Numbered from the stretch's first letter, positions 32,276-45,737 are shown. The stretch: 64,000 nt of DNA from Glandiceps talaboti (GCF_964340395.1 NC_135551.1:5365463-5429462), one strand, 5' to 3'. Numbers and translations are program-made. Notes: generated by a model not told the origin, from the sequence alone.

Positions 32276-32719
32276 AATTACCATGAGTAAATAAATTAAG
32301 ATAGTAAATTGAATTTTATCTTAATAATAGTAACACAATAGTAAGTGTATGACTTCGTATGATTAACCAGATTCTCGTACACATTTATTTTGATGAAATT
32401 CATTATTCAATTAGTTTTCCTACAGTAAGAAATAAACATGATTAATAACACTTTCACTATATCTGAGTACAGTGTTGTGCAGCTTCCTCTCAAACCGACA
32501 GATTTATACGCCAGTTGAGTATTACATTACAGAAGTAAAAACTTTCGTTTTATAGCTGCAAATGACAAACAACAGATAGGTCAAATGATTGAGTAAACAT
32601 AGAAGAATACAGGTACTGTTTCAGTTTAATGTGTGTACGTCTGCATGTATACATACAAAACATCGCTGAGAACGTCCATGTCACCCCTTTGTGGACAGGC
32701 ATGAGAAGAGCGCTGTACA

Positions 32720-32935
32720 ACCGACATTTGTAATAACTGCCGAAATTTGTAATAACGCCAAAATTTTTAATAGAAATCACGTTTTTCATGTAATAAAAGA
32801 GACATTTGTAACAACTGCCGAAATTTGTAATAATTTCGATGAACGAAAAATGTAATAAAAATTACCGATATTTGTAATAAATTTCAGAAAAAAAATAACA
32901 TTGCCGAAATTTGTAATAAAAAATGACATTAAGGA
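32720..32935. repeat. Irregular ATTTGTAATAA repeat, short array
   Basis: About eight diverged copies of a motif built on CGACATTTGTAATAA or its variants, spaced 18-40 bp. It is a shorter and more decayed relative of the array at 34050-34840. Confidence 0.7.
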
Positions 32936-33100
32936 GGATCCTTTCTTCCACACTAAAAAATGAGTTATGTAAATAGAGAAATACAAGATTGCAAAAACAT
33001 CACGTCAAATGAAAGTAGATTTAACAAGCACTAATTGAATTGATTAATATGACAATTAATTGAACAATTTACCAAGTTATTATTATTTCAATCAATCCGC

Positions 33101-33104
<4 letters not shown>

Positions 33105-33133
<29 letters not shown>

Positions 33134-33229
33134 TGTATGTATGTATGTATGTATGTATGTATGTATGTATGTATGTATGTATGTATGTATGTATGTATGT
33201 ATGTATGTATGTATGTATGTATGTATGTA

Positions 33230-33260
<31 letters not shown>

Positions 33261-33463
33261 ATGTATGTATGTATGTATGTATGTGTGTATGTATGTATGT
33301 ATGTATGTATGTATGTGTGTGTATGTATGTATGTATGTGATGAGGAAGTGCAAGAATGATCGATTGAACAAACTATCGAACGAATTAATTAATTAATGGA
33401 TGGTTGGATGGATGAATGAATGAATGTATGTATGTATGTATGTATGTATGTATGTATGTATGT
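33105..33463. repeat. (GTAT)n microsatellites
   Basis: A long GTAT array with GTGT interruptions (33105-33338), a short unique part, then GGAT/GAAT and GTAT runs to 33463. Confidence 0.92.
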
Positions 33464-34049
33464 ACACTTTGTAATTCTTAGTTGAGTTTTGTTATATTTT
33501 GCAAGTTGTCGGGGATACTTCGCAATTCGACATAATATATTAGAAAACATTTGTTCGCGTGACATTTATATTTACATTGAATTTGTGAGATTCGCCGTCA
33601 CTGAATGAATTAGTTTGACTTATACCATCAATGTTTGAGTACAGCAGCCCCCTTTCATATCATTACAGTGGTGTTCTATTGTTCATCACGCTATTCAACT
33701 TAGTGGCGTTTTCGAGGATGTGCATGGTTTAGTGAGCTGTGCACTATAGGTAGTAGTTCATCATTTTAGATCTGATATGAAGGGATTTCAGGGATAGATG
33801 ACCAGTAGAGCCGGGAATGAGTTTATGAGTTCTGATTTAGCTGAAAGACAGAAAAGAGGTGAGAATAACGTCTCCCCAATCCCCTTCTCTAAAAAAATGA
33901 AATCTTATCTCCATTTCAATTAAATCATTATTTTGTATATTTCAATTTTGAACTTGTTGAATGTTTTATAATAGCACAGCCAAATGTTGTTGTGGCCACT
34001 ATATATAACATTACAACTTTTTTGTATATTTGCAGAGACTTGTACCCAT
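33464..34049. other. Spacer, no gene seen
   Basis: Found only in unit 2. No open frame of interest. Confidence 0.4.
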
Positions 34050-34840
34050 TACGAGTACACTTGTAATAAGAGTTGTTGAAAACTTGTAATAAAAGTTCCG
34101 ACATTTGTAATAACTGACGACATCTGTAATAAAATTGCCGACATTTGTAATAAACTAACGACATTTGTAATAAAATTGCCGACATTTGTAATAAACTAAC
34201 GATAATTGTAATAAAGTTGATGACATTTGTAATAAAATTGCCGACATTTGTAATAAACTAACGACATTTGTAATAAAATTGCCGACATTTGTAACAAACT
34301 ATTGTAATAAAATTGGCGACATTTGTAATAAACTGACATTTGTAATAAACTAACGACATTTGTAATAAACTAACATTTGTAATACAATTGCCGACATTTG
34401 TAATACAATTGCCGACATTTGTAATAAACTAACGACATTTGTAATAAAATTGCCGACATTTGTAATAAACTAACGATAATTGTAATAAAGTTGATGACAT
34501 TTGTAATAAAATTGCCGACATTTGTAATAAACTAACGACATTTGTAATAAAATTACCGACATTTGTAACAAACTATTGTAATAAAATTGGCGACATTTGT
34601 AATAAACTGACATTTGTAATAAACTAACGACATTTGTAATAAACTAACATTTGTAATAAACTAACGACATTTGTAATACAATTGCCGACATTTGTAATAA
34701 ACTAACGACATTTGTAATAAAATTGCTGACTTTTGTAATAAACTAATGGCATTTCAAAAAAACTATCCTAGTAGAATTGCCAAGATTTGTAATAAACTGA
34801 CATTTGTAACAAACTAATGACATTTGTAATAACATTGCCG
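34050..34840. repeat. Minisatellite array of about 20-bp units with higher-order structure
   Basis: More than thirty units alternate between TTGTAATAAACTAACGACAT and a form with AAAATTGCCGACAT. Rare variants act as markers: GATAATTG occurs at 34201 and 34475, and AACTATTG at 34297 and 34570. This shows a second-order duplication of about 274 bp. It is not a CRISPR array: the units abut without unique spacers. Confidence 0.85.
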
Positions 34841-35160
34841 ACAGGGATTGACCAAATAAGGACATTGGCCACAGGTATTGGCCACAATGTATCATTAGGG
34901 GTTTACCAAGTATGGAAAATATACCAATGTGCCATCTAATGTGAAAGGGTGGAAAGACAACTTTTACTATAATTAGATTATTGCATGATATGACAACCTC
35001 TGCTCTCGTAAAAGTGCAATAACACACTCTGTTCAGTAATATGATTGGAATCATAGTCTATACTATACAATGACAAACGATAACAACATTTACTATATGA
35101 CAAATATAGAATGCCACCTAGTCTGTAGTATATGTTGTCATATTCCTAAACATCCTTCTG
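34841..35160. other. Spacer, no gene seen
   Basis: Unique to unit 2. It ends where homology to 12690 begins. Confidence 0.35.
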
Positions 35161-36900
35161 AAATATTGTTTATTTAAATACTAATTGTGTGCAAATACAT
35201 AACTTGTAACATTCGATATAATAATCACCATACAATGCACATTCTCTGTTCAATACACATGATACAGAACGCGTTAGTCACTGAATTTTCGAACATATAA
35301 ATACAGGTACGTATATACCTCCCTTATAAATATAATCCGACTTCATCAAACGTCACGCACACCATGTTGTAATTCTAATTTCAGCGGCAAAAATAGTGTT
35401 AACAATAAAAAGTCAAGACGACTATTGGCAGTTTAAATTCCACCATTTACTATAATGAGACTATTGAATGACGCCCTCTAACACCGATGTTTAGATTTTG
35501 ATATAGTACTGTATAGGCATCATCACGAAAATTCTCGACCGGTATGTCATTTGCGCTGAACAGTGCAGACATTCTAAATATCATATGACCACGTATCGAC
35601 GAATCCCAACATAGGACATGGTGTATGTATGATACAATATGTGGTGTTGATTCTTTCGTGAAGCTGTAATGTTTTGAAAATAATTTGCCTGATGTACTTC
35701 TAGCCTTGTACCTATGTAGTGGTATGCAGGTATGCATTTATGCATTTATGTATGTATGTATGTATGTATGTATGTATGTATGTATGTATGTATGTATGTA
35801 GGTCAGGACAGTCGAGTTCTTTCTATAGTACAGGATCGGGGAGGGACCACACTCACACAAACGCACAAACACACACAGATGTCACAGGTTTATTTTTTCT
35901 AATTCTCCTCTAAATAAAAAACAACACTTGTACAGCAAAATTGCTTGTACGAAACAACTATGCTTAAATCGCTTTGAACACAGCGCAATATCTTATGGAT
36001 GCATACTTCAATTTTAATACAATTTAGTAGATAACAAATCACACATATATGTTCTATAAATTATGTTGATGTAGCTCACACGTTTAATGAATAATTTGCC
36101 TAAATAATGATTTTCGGTAATTAGGATATATATGTATTTAGATTATATATTGTAAATTAACCACCAATGTTTACATTTGGAAAAAATCAAAATATCTATA
36201 TTTAGGGTCTGGGTTAACTAAAACGTGAAACCCTTCTTTCCATGTCATCCCCCAAAAGATCACGGCTATGCAGATCTAATAATGATAAAATAAATTCAAT
36301 AACACATGCACTGTTATACCGAGAAAATGTATTAATATGATGAATCAAATAACATAATGTGTAAATACATTGAGCAACGTATTTTCAACTTTAAAAAGTA
36401 GATCTCAACAGCTACAGGAAACACATAAACGTGACATAATGGAAAGAGCTTGACTTATGACATCTCTAATAACTTATCCTAAAAGTTTTTTGCGTTCATT
36501 TTCATGAATATATTAATAATTACAGCCAATTCCGAACGAATGATTGGTAATTTGTATTCAATCCTGTACTCAGTGTATTTACTTTATTCGTTTTACACAG
36601 TCCAGCTAATTCAACACGGTTAAATTATTCTCTTCCCTGGTGTGTAAACTACTAGTTCCATATTGATATATAATTCACATTATTATTTATTATATTCACA
36701 GCATTATATATATAGTGTGTGCGCGTCTGTGTTTCTGTGTATGTATGTATGTGTCCGTCTGTCTGCCTCTGCATGTATCTATGTAGAAATTTAAGTAAAT
36801 GTATGTATGTATGTATGTATGTATGTATGTATGTACATGTATGTATGTATGTATGTATGTATGTTTGTCTGTGTGTCTATGTCTGTGTTTCTTTCTATTG
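35161..36900. other. Noncoding spacer shared with units 1 and 3
   Basis: Aligns with 12685-15169 and 52090-54622, minus about 730 bp lost at the GTAT run (35746-35799). A second GTAT tract lies at 36799-36866 just before the TIR element. Confidence 0.6.
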
Positions 36901-39259
36901 CAGGGCCGTAGCCTGACCAAATTGCTCGGGGGAGGGGGGGGGGGGTGGCAGAACTTTGTCTTGGTGCAATCATGCATTTAAAATTTAGAAAAAGGACTAT
37001 TTACATAAGTTTGCATACAATTTACATAATATATATTTTAGCATACGCAATTAAATATCATATGTCAGGCTAGAAAAAATAAAAAAGCTGGTCAACGGGC
37101 AACCTAACCCATCATATTGGGTAGGTAGGTAGAATTTCATTTTTTCACAATGCTTGACAAGGATAAAACAAACCATATATGATAATAGCAAAATATTTCA
37201 GGTCGAGTTTAGATAGAACTTATTCAGTCATCTTGATACTATCTCTTGCAATTTGTCTGCATAGCTACAGTTAGGAAATGTACACAATTTACGGTTAAAT
37301 GCTGTAGCTCCTCTCACCCTCTCTTCTGAAAAAATGTTAAGCACTGCCAAATGAAACTCAAGCATTATTTTAGCCACCCCTTCTGTCACCTACACTAAAG
37401 TGGAAATATAGAATTATGTGATACAATATGATACATTTAAATAACAGTTATAGCCAACAACAATAATACTCTGAATGAGATTACTTTCCACAGGATGTGG
37501 ATTTCACACGCATACGGAGATTTCTCTAATTAGCTCTAACCTATACAGGGAGGTACCTAGCCAGACACCATCCATCTTGTTTTGGGAGAAAGACAATTAT
37601 CACCTTGATTGCTACTGATTGGAGGGACAACTCGAAAGGTGAAAAAAATTGAAAATGAGACAGTGTAGGAGGCCATTTAGAGGCATAAAATAGCAAACCA
37701 TAGACATAATTAGTCTTACAATACTTGAATATGGTAATAAAATACCAGAATTGAAACAATTATGCTATACATTACATATTATCTGGAAGTGTATTTTGTT
37801 GTGGCAAAGCTGAAAGATATTTTGTTGATGTGCACATGGTAAATGACTTCTCCTGAAGTTTAATTTGGTTCCAAAAAATCTCGAATAAAGAGCAAAACAT
37901 ATCAAGACCTTCAGACTTTGCGGCCCTATGACTGTTCGGCCCACTCCCATGGTCGTAAACCTTTGTTCAATTCTTTTTAGTGCACATTGGATATGCAACA
38001 GCTTAATTTAATCTCAATTCCTGCTTGTATTCATCAGCAGAGCCATGTAAACCACTGTATAAGATATTATTTAATTTGGAATAGACTCAAATGTATATTG
38101 TTACATGTACTATTCTGAAAATATAAAGAAATATCCTTAATTTTGAAACAAATGCGAAGCCCGAAAGAGGATATATTGCCCATCACCAAAAAAAAATATA
38201 TGGGTAGGTTAAACAGCTTTTTCATTTTTCTTAAACCTAATGTCACATCTTTCAAAGTAGTTGCCGAAAAGATATCACATTCAAAGTATAAAAACCCAAA
38301 CTTTTAAATAAAAAAAACTTCGATGGTGCTTTCTCAAATAAGTAACACAACAAAATAATCATTTTCTTTACCCTACTCCCAACACTTTTATGGCCCTCCT
38401 TCATGTTGGAACCCAAGGTGAAATCAGTGAATTCTACTTGCCATTATCATTATAATGGAAATGACTGAAGTTTGGATTTTGATGTCGAAGGTACAGCTCT
38501 GTTTACAAATTCAGGGCCATTCTTTCCATAGCAATTCAAGTTGTCGCTTCAAAATGAATTGCGTAATAACGCTAGTGTCGATTCAGTGCAATTATATAAT
38601 TATATCAAACAACATTTTAACCAAAGGCAACGCCGAACACAATTATTGAAAGTGGATCTTTAAAGAACGGATCTTACATTGCGTACCTAGTTTAATAGTT
38701 TTTCAGGGCTACCAAATATTCCAAAAAGAGGTCTGCCGTTTTTATCAGTAAATGTTTTAATAGAAGGAACAAGATGTAAATGAGGTCGAGTGCATCTTCG
38801 GAGTCACTGCATGCAACAGGTGACCTTACGTTGAACGACTTTTTCCGTCTTTTTTTGAGTTTCGCTCTCTGACATTATTGCGACTTGCTATCTTCAAATG
38901 AAGGAGACTTTCAAGACTACTGTTACTCGCGGAAAATGCACAGTGCATGTGAACTTCTGTTGTACTTTCCCGCACAAAGAATTTTTTTAAATTTACAATT
39001 TTTAACTGGACACATTTTTTATTCAACGTTCAGCCAGCGTACAATAGAGATATAAGATACATATTAGCGAGGAGTCAGTGTACAGTCACTTTAGTAAACC
39101 ATCAATTTAAATCGCGCATGCTATGAATCATCATGTAAATAACGATTTTAGTAACATCGCTATGTATTCAAAAAGTAGCCTTTTTTCTTGCTTTTTTCCA
39201 AGATCTCAGGGCTGCCCCCCCCCCTGCCCCCCCCCCCCCCCCCGCAGGCTACGGTACTG
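36901..39259 (+). mobile_element. Non-autonomous TIR element, full-length copy
   Basis: The 2.36 kb element starts CAGGGCCGTAGCCTG and, read from the other strand, ends with CAGTACCGTAGCCTG. Each terminus is followed inward by long G runs (C runs on the right). The flanks carry TATTG on both sides (36896-36900 and 39260-39264), a possible 5-bp target duplication. No transposase or other conserved protein is visible, so it is non-autonomous. CAG...CTG ends suggest a hAT-like element, but hAT duplications are normally 8 bp, so the superfamily is open. A minus-strand frame (37541-37759) is repeated in all copies and has no recognised domain. Confidence 0.75.
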
Positions 39260-39299
39260 TATTGTTATAGCAGATATCAATCACACTTCTTTCGAAATG

Positions 39300-39317
39300 T
39301 AAAGCTCTGTGTAAACA
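39300..39317. other. Deletion junction that removed ST3 exons 2-4
   Basis: Sequence matching 16459-16480 (AAATGTAAAGCTCTGTGTA) is joined here directly to sequence matching about 19615 onward. The lost interval corresponds to 16480-19615 of unit 1, which contains sulfotransferase exons 4, 3 and 2. Confidence 0.75.
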
Positions 39318-39900
39318 TTTAGACTTTCAAAAAAGGGGTCACTTTATGAACATCCGTTGCCATGGTAACCAAAATCAACATAATATGTGGATGATTTTTC
39401 CAAAATTTGACAAAAAACATGGAAAAAAATGAAAATTAATGAAAAACTTTCCTTGTTGACATATATGACATGGGGCTATCTGTTGTAACACAAATTGCCT
39501 AAAATAGGAGAGCTGTTTCCATGGAAACAGAGTAGAGTAAAAAATGTTGGTTTAATAAACACCTACATATCTGGAAAATAACATGATAAATCTAATTATA
39601 ACATAGTTTATTTGCATATTGACCACCCTATCTCGAGTAGTTTTTTATGCTGAGGTCAAAAATAGTTATCATTTTAGAAACATCTGTTGCCATGGTAACA
39701 CAAATCACCATATTATGCATTATTCGGCAAAATTTATGTAAAATTCGAAGAACAAAATTTTTTTACAAACAAATTCCTTACTTTTGGCATATATGCACTA
39801 GTGCTATCCATTGTAAGACAGATTATCTAAAATTGGAGAGTGGCTTCCATGGAAACATAAAATACGCTTACATTATAAATGCCATGTTTTAGTAACAAAT
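39318..39900. repeat. Two tandem units with X-box palindromes, unit 2 copy
   Basis: Counterpart of 19620-20180. GTTGCCATGGTAAC is retained exactly at 39356-39369 and 39686-39699, and GTTTCCATGGAAAC at 39515-39528, although the surrounding sequence has diverged. Confidence 0.75.
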
Positions 39901-40458
39901 ACATCTGACATACACCTACAATCGAATGGGTTTGCTATTAAAATACCAAATATTTTGTTACTCCAAGTCCAAATAAAATATGCAACGAGTCACAAACTGA
40001 GTGGTCGTACAATTTTTAAATCTTAACATGTATGTCAGAAGATCTGTGCTGATTACAAGGTATAATTACGATCCCAAATTTCGATGGGCCAGGCCAGACT
40101 ACATTACAACATGTCACGTGCAAGGAGGGTGCTACATCTACATACATAAACAAACTGGTGTGTGGGATTGTGAAGAAAATGACAGGCCTTCGCTAGTTTT
40201 CTGTTAAATATTACATGTAAAAGCCTGCATCCATTAGCAATATTGACAGCATAACATAGAAATAAAGATATACTGTGTGAAATAACGATTTAATACAAAA
40301 TACAACCCCACCCTGACATATTCTTGGTCCTTTTCAGTTGCGCTGACATTTACAAACATGTACGTTAACGAGGTCATCAGCTCTACAGACCTTTTGCTAT
40401 GAACAAAGTTCAACTTTCCTTTCTTGGCAGTGTAAATCATGTATATATATATAGGCCG

Positions 40459-41335
<877 letters not shown>

Positions 41336-41340
<5 letters not shown>

Positions 41341-41530
41341 ATAGGTGGGCCGGTGACTTATTGTTCATGTTGTACTTAAAAATAGTGACCTCCACTGTGA
41401 ATCATCAACAAAACAATCCAACCCCCCAACCCCCTCTGACAAATAAAAAACACACTGACACCCCCCCCCCCCCCGTCGACATCTGTAATAGCTTTTTGAA
41501 AAATGAACACCGTTTGGAGGCCATTTAGAG
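41336..41530. repeat. 190-bp dispersed repeat, copy a
   Basis: Runs from GGTGGGCCGGTGACTTATTG to GGCCATTTAGAGCACCAT with an internal C run. It is nearly identical to 44138-44332, apart from the length of the C run. Confidence 0.85.
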
Positions 41531-42062
41531 CACCATATTTTACAGTCAGTACAGTACTACTGTGCACATAGTCATATCAGAAAAACTTGAAATCGATATT
41601 CTTTTCCCTAAACTTTGCAACATTATTTTATGACAACTAAACTTCGCTCAGCTCATGTTCAACTTTTTCAAATGCACACCAATCTGTCTGAAAAATCGTA
41701 AGTAGAGACCAAAGGGGTTTTGTGAAAATCTGAGTCATCGCTACCACTACCGTATCTGTCAATCAAATATTAGTGCCTAAATGCTTCGGGGAATATTGGA
41801 CAATTGAGATCTTCACTGGGCTACAGTGCTAGTGCCAATTTAGTCATAAATAAAATAATATTGTTATACTTTTATTCATATTGGCAAGTACCAAGCTCCC
41901 GATTGTTATGACTTGAAGTTTGAATGGGAAATATTGAACAATTAGTTGTGGGTGTAAAACATCAACGTTTTCACCTCCTACACAACAACCATAAGTGATA
42001 TTCCTCTAAAGTCCTCCCAACATTTTTCATTATTATATAATATTTAAACCCCTTCACTTGTA
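41531..42062. other. Spacer, no gene seen
   Basis: Unique sequence between the dispersed repeat and the AAT tract. Confidence 0.35.
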
Positions 42063-42108
<46 letters not shown>

Positions 42109-42117
42109 TAATAATGT
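42063..42117. repeat. (AAT)n microsatellite
   Basis: Paralogue of 23080-23133, with one AAC interruption. Confidence 0.95.
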
Positions 42118-42424
42118 ATATAGAACGAAATGCATAAGGTATTTGTGAGACAGTCCGAATAAATACTAGGATATAATCCGACGTTAGGAATAAAAATTCT
42201 TTTTCAAGGAATTCAAAGGCGAGAGAAAATAGGTAAACACCTGATTATATTTGAATGTTATGGAATAGAACGACAATTGCGTGAGATTAACGGTTATACG
42301 TAAAAACTTCTAAAATTTGCACGCACCAAAATTAGACAGGAAATGATGTGAATAATCTATTAATTCCAAGGGGTTCCAGCGTTCATGTTCAAAACAATAC
42401 TACTTCATTGCAACGGAACCTTTA

Positions 42425-42688
42425 TGCATGTATGTATGTATGTATGTATGTATGTGTATGTATGTATGTATGTATGTATGTATGTATGTATGTATGTATG
42501 TATGTATGTATGTATGTATGTATGTATGTATGAATGTGTGTGTATGTATGTATGTATATATGCATGTATATACATGTATGCATGTATGTATACATGCATG
42601 TGTGTACGGTATGTATGTATGTATGTGTGTATGTATGTATGTATGTATGTATGTATGTATGTATGCATGTATGCATGTATGTATGCTT
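42425..42688. repeat. (GTAT)n microsatellite
   Basis: A GTAT array with GTGT, GCAT and GAAT variants. It lies beside sulfotransferase exon 1 of unit 2/3. Confidence 0.92.
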
Positions 42689-43216
42689 GCCTGTAGCTGC
42701 CTGTCTGTCTGCAGTGAGGGAGAGGAGGAGGTAGGTACACATGCTTGCATGCCGGTCTGTGTGTGTGTGTGGGTTGACAAATAGGTAGGCTGTTAGGCAG
42801 GTACTTAGGTAAGAGGGTGGGTCGGTAAGTATTATATAGAGAAGACATCAAGGGTATTTATAGTTATGTGTTTAATATGTTATTATATCATTGGTATTCT
42901 CTGTAAAAGAAAGTGAGTAGAGAGATATCGACGTTGACTATGCATGATATGTCCAAATATAATAAAACCTCAATGGTGTAAACTTAATAGAAATGCAATC
43001 ATTCGATCTCACGTTCTCTGCATTAGTTAATTATTATAAATATTGAGGCTACATTGATAAATTCATGACCGTGGAGTTCACAAGTCTTTACCACGGCAGT
43101 CAAATCAGGAAACTGTTTGGTGTATATCGCTGTGTAATTTGTCATTCCGGAGGTGTAAACCAACAACCAACAACCAATATGATTTTAGCTACAGTAACTA
43201 TTCAAGGGGTACTTAC

Positions 43217-43370
43217 ATGTCTCTGTAATATTCACAACATTATTCCAGGAAATTTTGGCCGGACTGTAAAACACAACATTATGACGAGAAGGCAGATTGA
43301 ATACTATGACTAAACAACCAAGGGTTGCACAAAGAGTTGAGACACTGACAACTTTTAAAAGGTGAATCAT
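43217..43370 (-). pseudogene. ST3: orphan sulfotransferase exon 1
   Basis: A 154-nt open exon, very close to ST1 exon 1 and with a preserved GTAAGT donor. The downstream exons 2-4 are missing: the following minus-strand DNA (39318-43216) is intron sequence, and beyond it the deletion junction at about 39307 leads into the TIR element. Exon 1 alone provides a membrane anchor and stem but no PAPS-binding site, so the locus cannot encode the enzyme. It may still be transcribed from an intact promoter. Confidence 0.8.
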
Positions 43371-43754
43371 TGCACTGCGATAGATTAATATGAAATGGTA
43401 CACTCGACAGTACAATGTAAAGATTAAGTGATGCTCTCTAAAAAAAATGACACGATTGTTTACTTGCTAGTACTATGCAGGTTGCCCTTATATACTAGTA
43501 GTTCGTCAATGTATCAGTAAGAATACCTCTCTACAAAATGAAAATAAAATTATATAACCGCATAATTGTCTCTAGTTGACTATTTTTTGAGGTTACCCTT
43601 GGTGCTTATACACGTCCTTGTAAACCATTTATGCAATCATTGACTCAATGTTTCTGAGTGTCATGTATAATCTGTCATTAATATGTATATTCAGAATATA
43701 CACCGATATGCAAATGCTCGACATGAAGCGAGGAAATTGTTTAAATTGTACATT

Positions 43755-43841
43755 GAGAATTGACCTCAAGAACTTATCAAATAGAGAATTGACCTCAACA
43801 ACTTATCACATTGTGAATTGACCTCATGAACTTATCACATG
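43755..43841. repeat. 29-bp minisatellite upstream of ST3, three units
   Basis: Three slightly diverged units of the repeat described at 25068-25183. Confidence 0.85.
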
Positions 43842-44104
43842 GTGCGTCATTCATGTAGCAAATAGACTGTCGGGAAAAAATTAAAATTAAAACTTTTAAA
43901 ATACAAAAATCTTAATTACATATTTCACAAAAATGATAATCAGTATAAAAAGTGTGTTAACCATTATACAAGAGCTTTATCAATAGTCTGTGCCAGAATT
44001 CATTTGACCCAACTGCTTCTGATATAATGACGCCATCAAGAACACTTATACTAATTATGCAATTCAATATTAAACAGATTTTCTCTAGAAATAACACTTT
44101 CCAG

Positions 44105-44335
44105 ATATAGTTTTAGGGAGCGATCAGTCTTTACGGCCAGGGGTGGGCCGGTGACTTATTGTTCATGTTGTACTTAAAAATAGTGACCTCCACTGTGAAT
44201 CATCAACAAAACAATCCAACCCCCAACCCCCTCTGACAAATAAAAAACACACTGACACCCCCCCCCCCCGTCGACATCTGTAATAGCTTTTTGAAAAATG
44301 AACACCGTTTGGAGGCCATTTAGAGCACCATTCAG
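44105..44335. mobile_element. 190-bp dispersed repeat, copy b, with extra left end
   Basis: It interrupts the duplicated block after AGATATAGTTTTA (compare 2866). It begins GGGAGCGATCAGTCTTTACG and then matches 41336-41530. The clean insertion into duplicated sequence shows it is mobile; the extra left part may be the true element end. Too short to code for protein. Confidence 0.6.
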
Positions 44336-44433
44336 ACGTAAAACACAACTTAGTTATATCATAAAAGAATGACTAATTTTAGGGTTTCAAAAGTTCAAAT
44401 CATTTCATTTCAAGTCATATTGACGCAAATGAT

Positions 44434-44467
<34 letters not shown>

Positions 44468-44760
44468 GAGATTAATATAGTGCCAAACTCCACTGTGTAG
44501 TAATGTTCAATGGCGCGTTACAAAAGTGTGGGTATAAAGAGATGTCAGTAGGCTCTGCTAAACAGATAAGTCTTGATGCGCTTCTTAAAAATATCAAGGC
44601 TGGGTGACTGGCGCACTTCTAGAGCGAGGGGGCGGTACGCGAGAAAGCACGATCACCATAGGTCTTCCGGTTACTCCGTGGTACATGAAGTAGGATTTTG
44701 TTATTTGATCGGAGAACTTTGGATGACACTTTCAGGTTGATTAGATCAGATTTTACCTTT
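44434..44760 (-). mobile_element. 3' end of an L2/CR1-like LINE with (GATT)n tail
   Basis: On the minus strand it encodes VLRSNNKILLHVPRSNRK, then TYGDRAFS, then, after a frame break, DIFKKRIKTYLFSRAY and a stop (44545-44547). This is the typical C-terminus of L2/CR1-clade reverse transcriptases. A short 3' UTR follows and ends in a GATT run (44434-44466 on the plus strand as AATC). It is 5'-truncated. Confidence 0.75.
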
Positions 44761-45484
44761 TGTTTTTTTATTTTATTTTTCCCTAGGTCCATCCTTAACG
44801 TCGTTGGTAATCAATTTCTATTTGATATATTATTTCAAACGCTGATGGCGCACAACATGTTCTAACCTGTAGTTGCTTAGCAGTGCCTTTTCTATACATT
44901 GATGAATTCATTTGGCATGTTCTATACGTGATATCTGAAACTAATCGACTCGAAATTTATTTTACAGTAGTTACACAAACATTTATTGCAAGAATACAGT
45001 ATGTAATTAACTTTTTTTTTCAAGTTAAGTTATGTAGTAAAGAGGAGTAAATACTTCAACCCTTGTAATTTAACCACAGATATTTACACTTGTGATAATC
45101 AAAATATCTGTATTAGGGTAACAGAAATGTGAAGCCCTTCTTTCCATCGATCCATTCGAAGATCAAAGCAAGAAGACTAATACTGATAAGATAAATTCAA
45201 TGACATATATGCAGTTATAAACAGGAAGACAAGGAAAATGATAATAAATCAACTAGTCTAGAAGTTCATCCTGCGAAGTATTTTCAGCGTTACACGTAGA
45301 ACCATAAGATTGTCATAAGTTATAACAGGAAAACACATAATGTAAACAGCTTGACTTATGACATACCTAGCAACTTATCCTAAAGTGTTTCTAGATCTTG
45401 CGATGAATTCCATGAATTTATTAATAAGTACAGCCTATATATCCAGCTTATAGGTCAAATACTTCTGTCTCTGTTGCCTAGTCT
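44761..45484. other. Spacer partly homologous to 25820-26260
   Basis: From about 44780 to 45240 it matches the region upstream of Ig-A2, so unit 3 once had the same intergenic sequence. No gene. Confidence 0.5.
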
Positions 45485-45640
45485 ATGTAGGAGACCATTA
45501 CCATTTCCAACAGATCCAGTGTAAATTCCTGAAGCACTTTCTAAAAGATATCTAATCGATGTATTTTCTAATCCAGGAAAACTCGCTAAGGCTACCAGGG
45601 GTCAGCTCTTATTACTCCAGTTAGGAAACCTTACCGAAGT
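45485..45640 (-). pseudogene. Displaced sulfotransferase exon 2 with destroyed PAPS loop
   Basis: On the minus strand this is homologous to ST1 exon 2, from VRFPNW to the end of the exon. It has an in-frame TGA in place of the Arg in NKTRP, and the loop reads SFPGLENTSIR instead of [11 protein letters not shown], so both glycines after Pro-Gly-Ser and the Trp are lost. There are no flanking exons 1, 3 or 4 in order: the nearest exon 1 (43217) is on the wrong side. It is more diverged than the other copies, so it is an older relic. Confidence 0.8.
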
Positions 45641-45734
45641 TCAAGATCCATGTTCAAAATTATAATACTTCATAGAAATTACACATTTTACGTTTCAGGT
45701 ATAAATTCACAGCAACTTGTCAGGACGACGTAAA

Positions 45735-45737
<3 letters not shown>

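Noticed and set aside
33060-33371. Open frames of about 100 codons made of YVCM, HTYI, THIH or SVCL (also at 14947-15230, 19283-19544, 23731-24154, 32077-32284, 42385-42851, 53373-53627, 61303-61698)
   Set aside because: They are translations of GTAT and GTCT microsatellites, open in several frames on both strands at once, and have no flanking coding sequence.
34050-34840. CRISPR-like regular repeats
   Set aside because: Units are adjacent without unique spacers, there are no cas genes, and the DNA is clearly eukaryotic.
37541-37759. Minus-strand frame of about 70 codons repeated at 15816-16034 and 55246-55452 (and at 750-941 in the inverted copy)
   Set aside because: It repeats only because the TIR element repeats. 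Length and end differ between copies, and no domain is visible.
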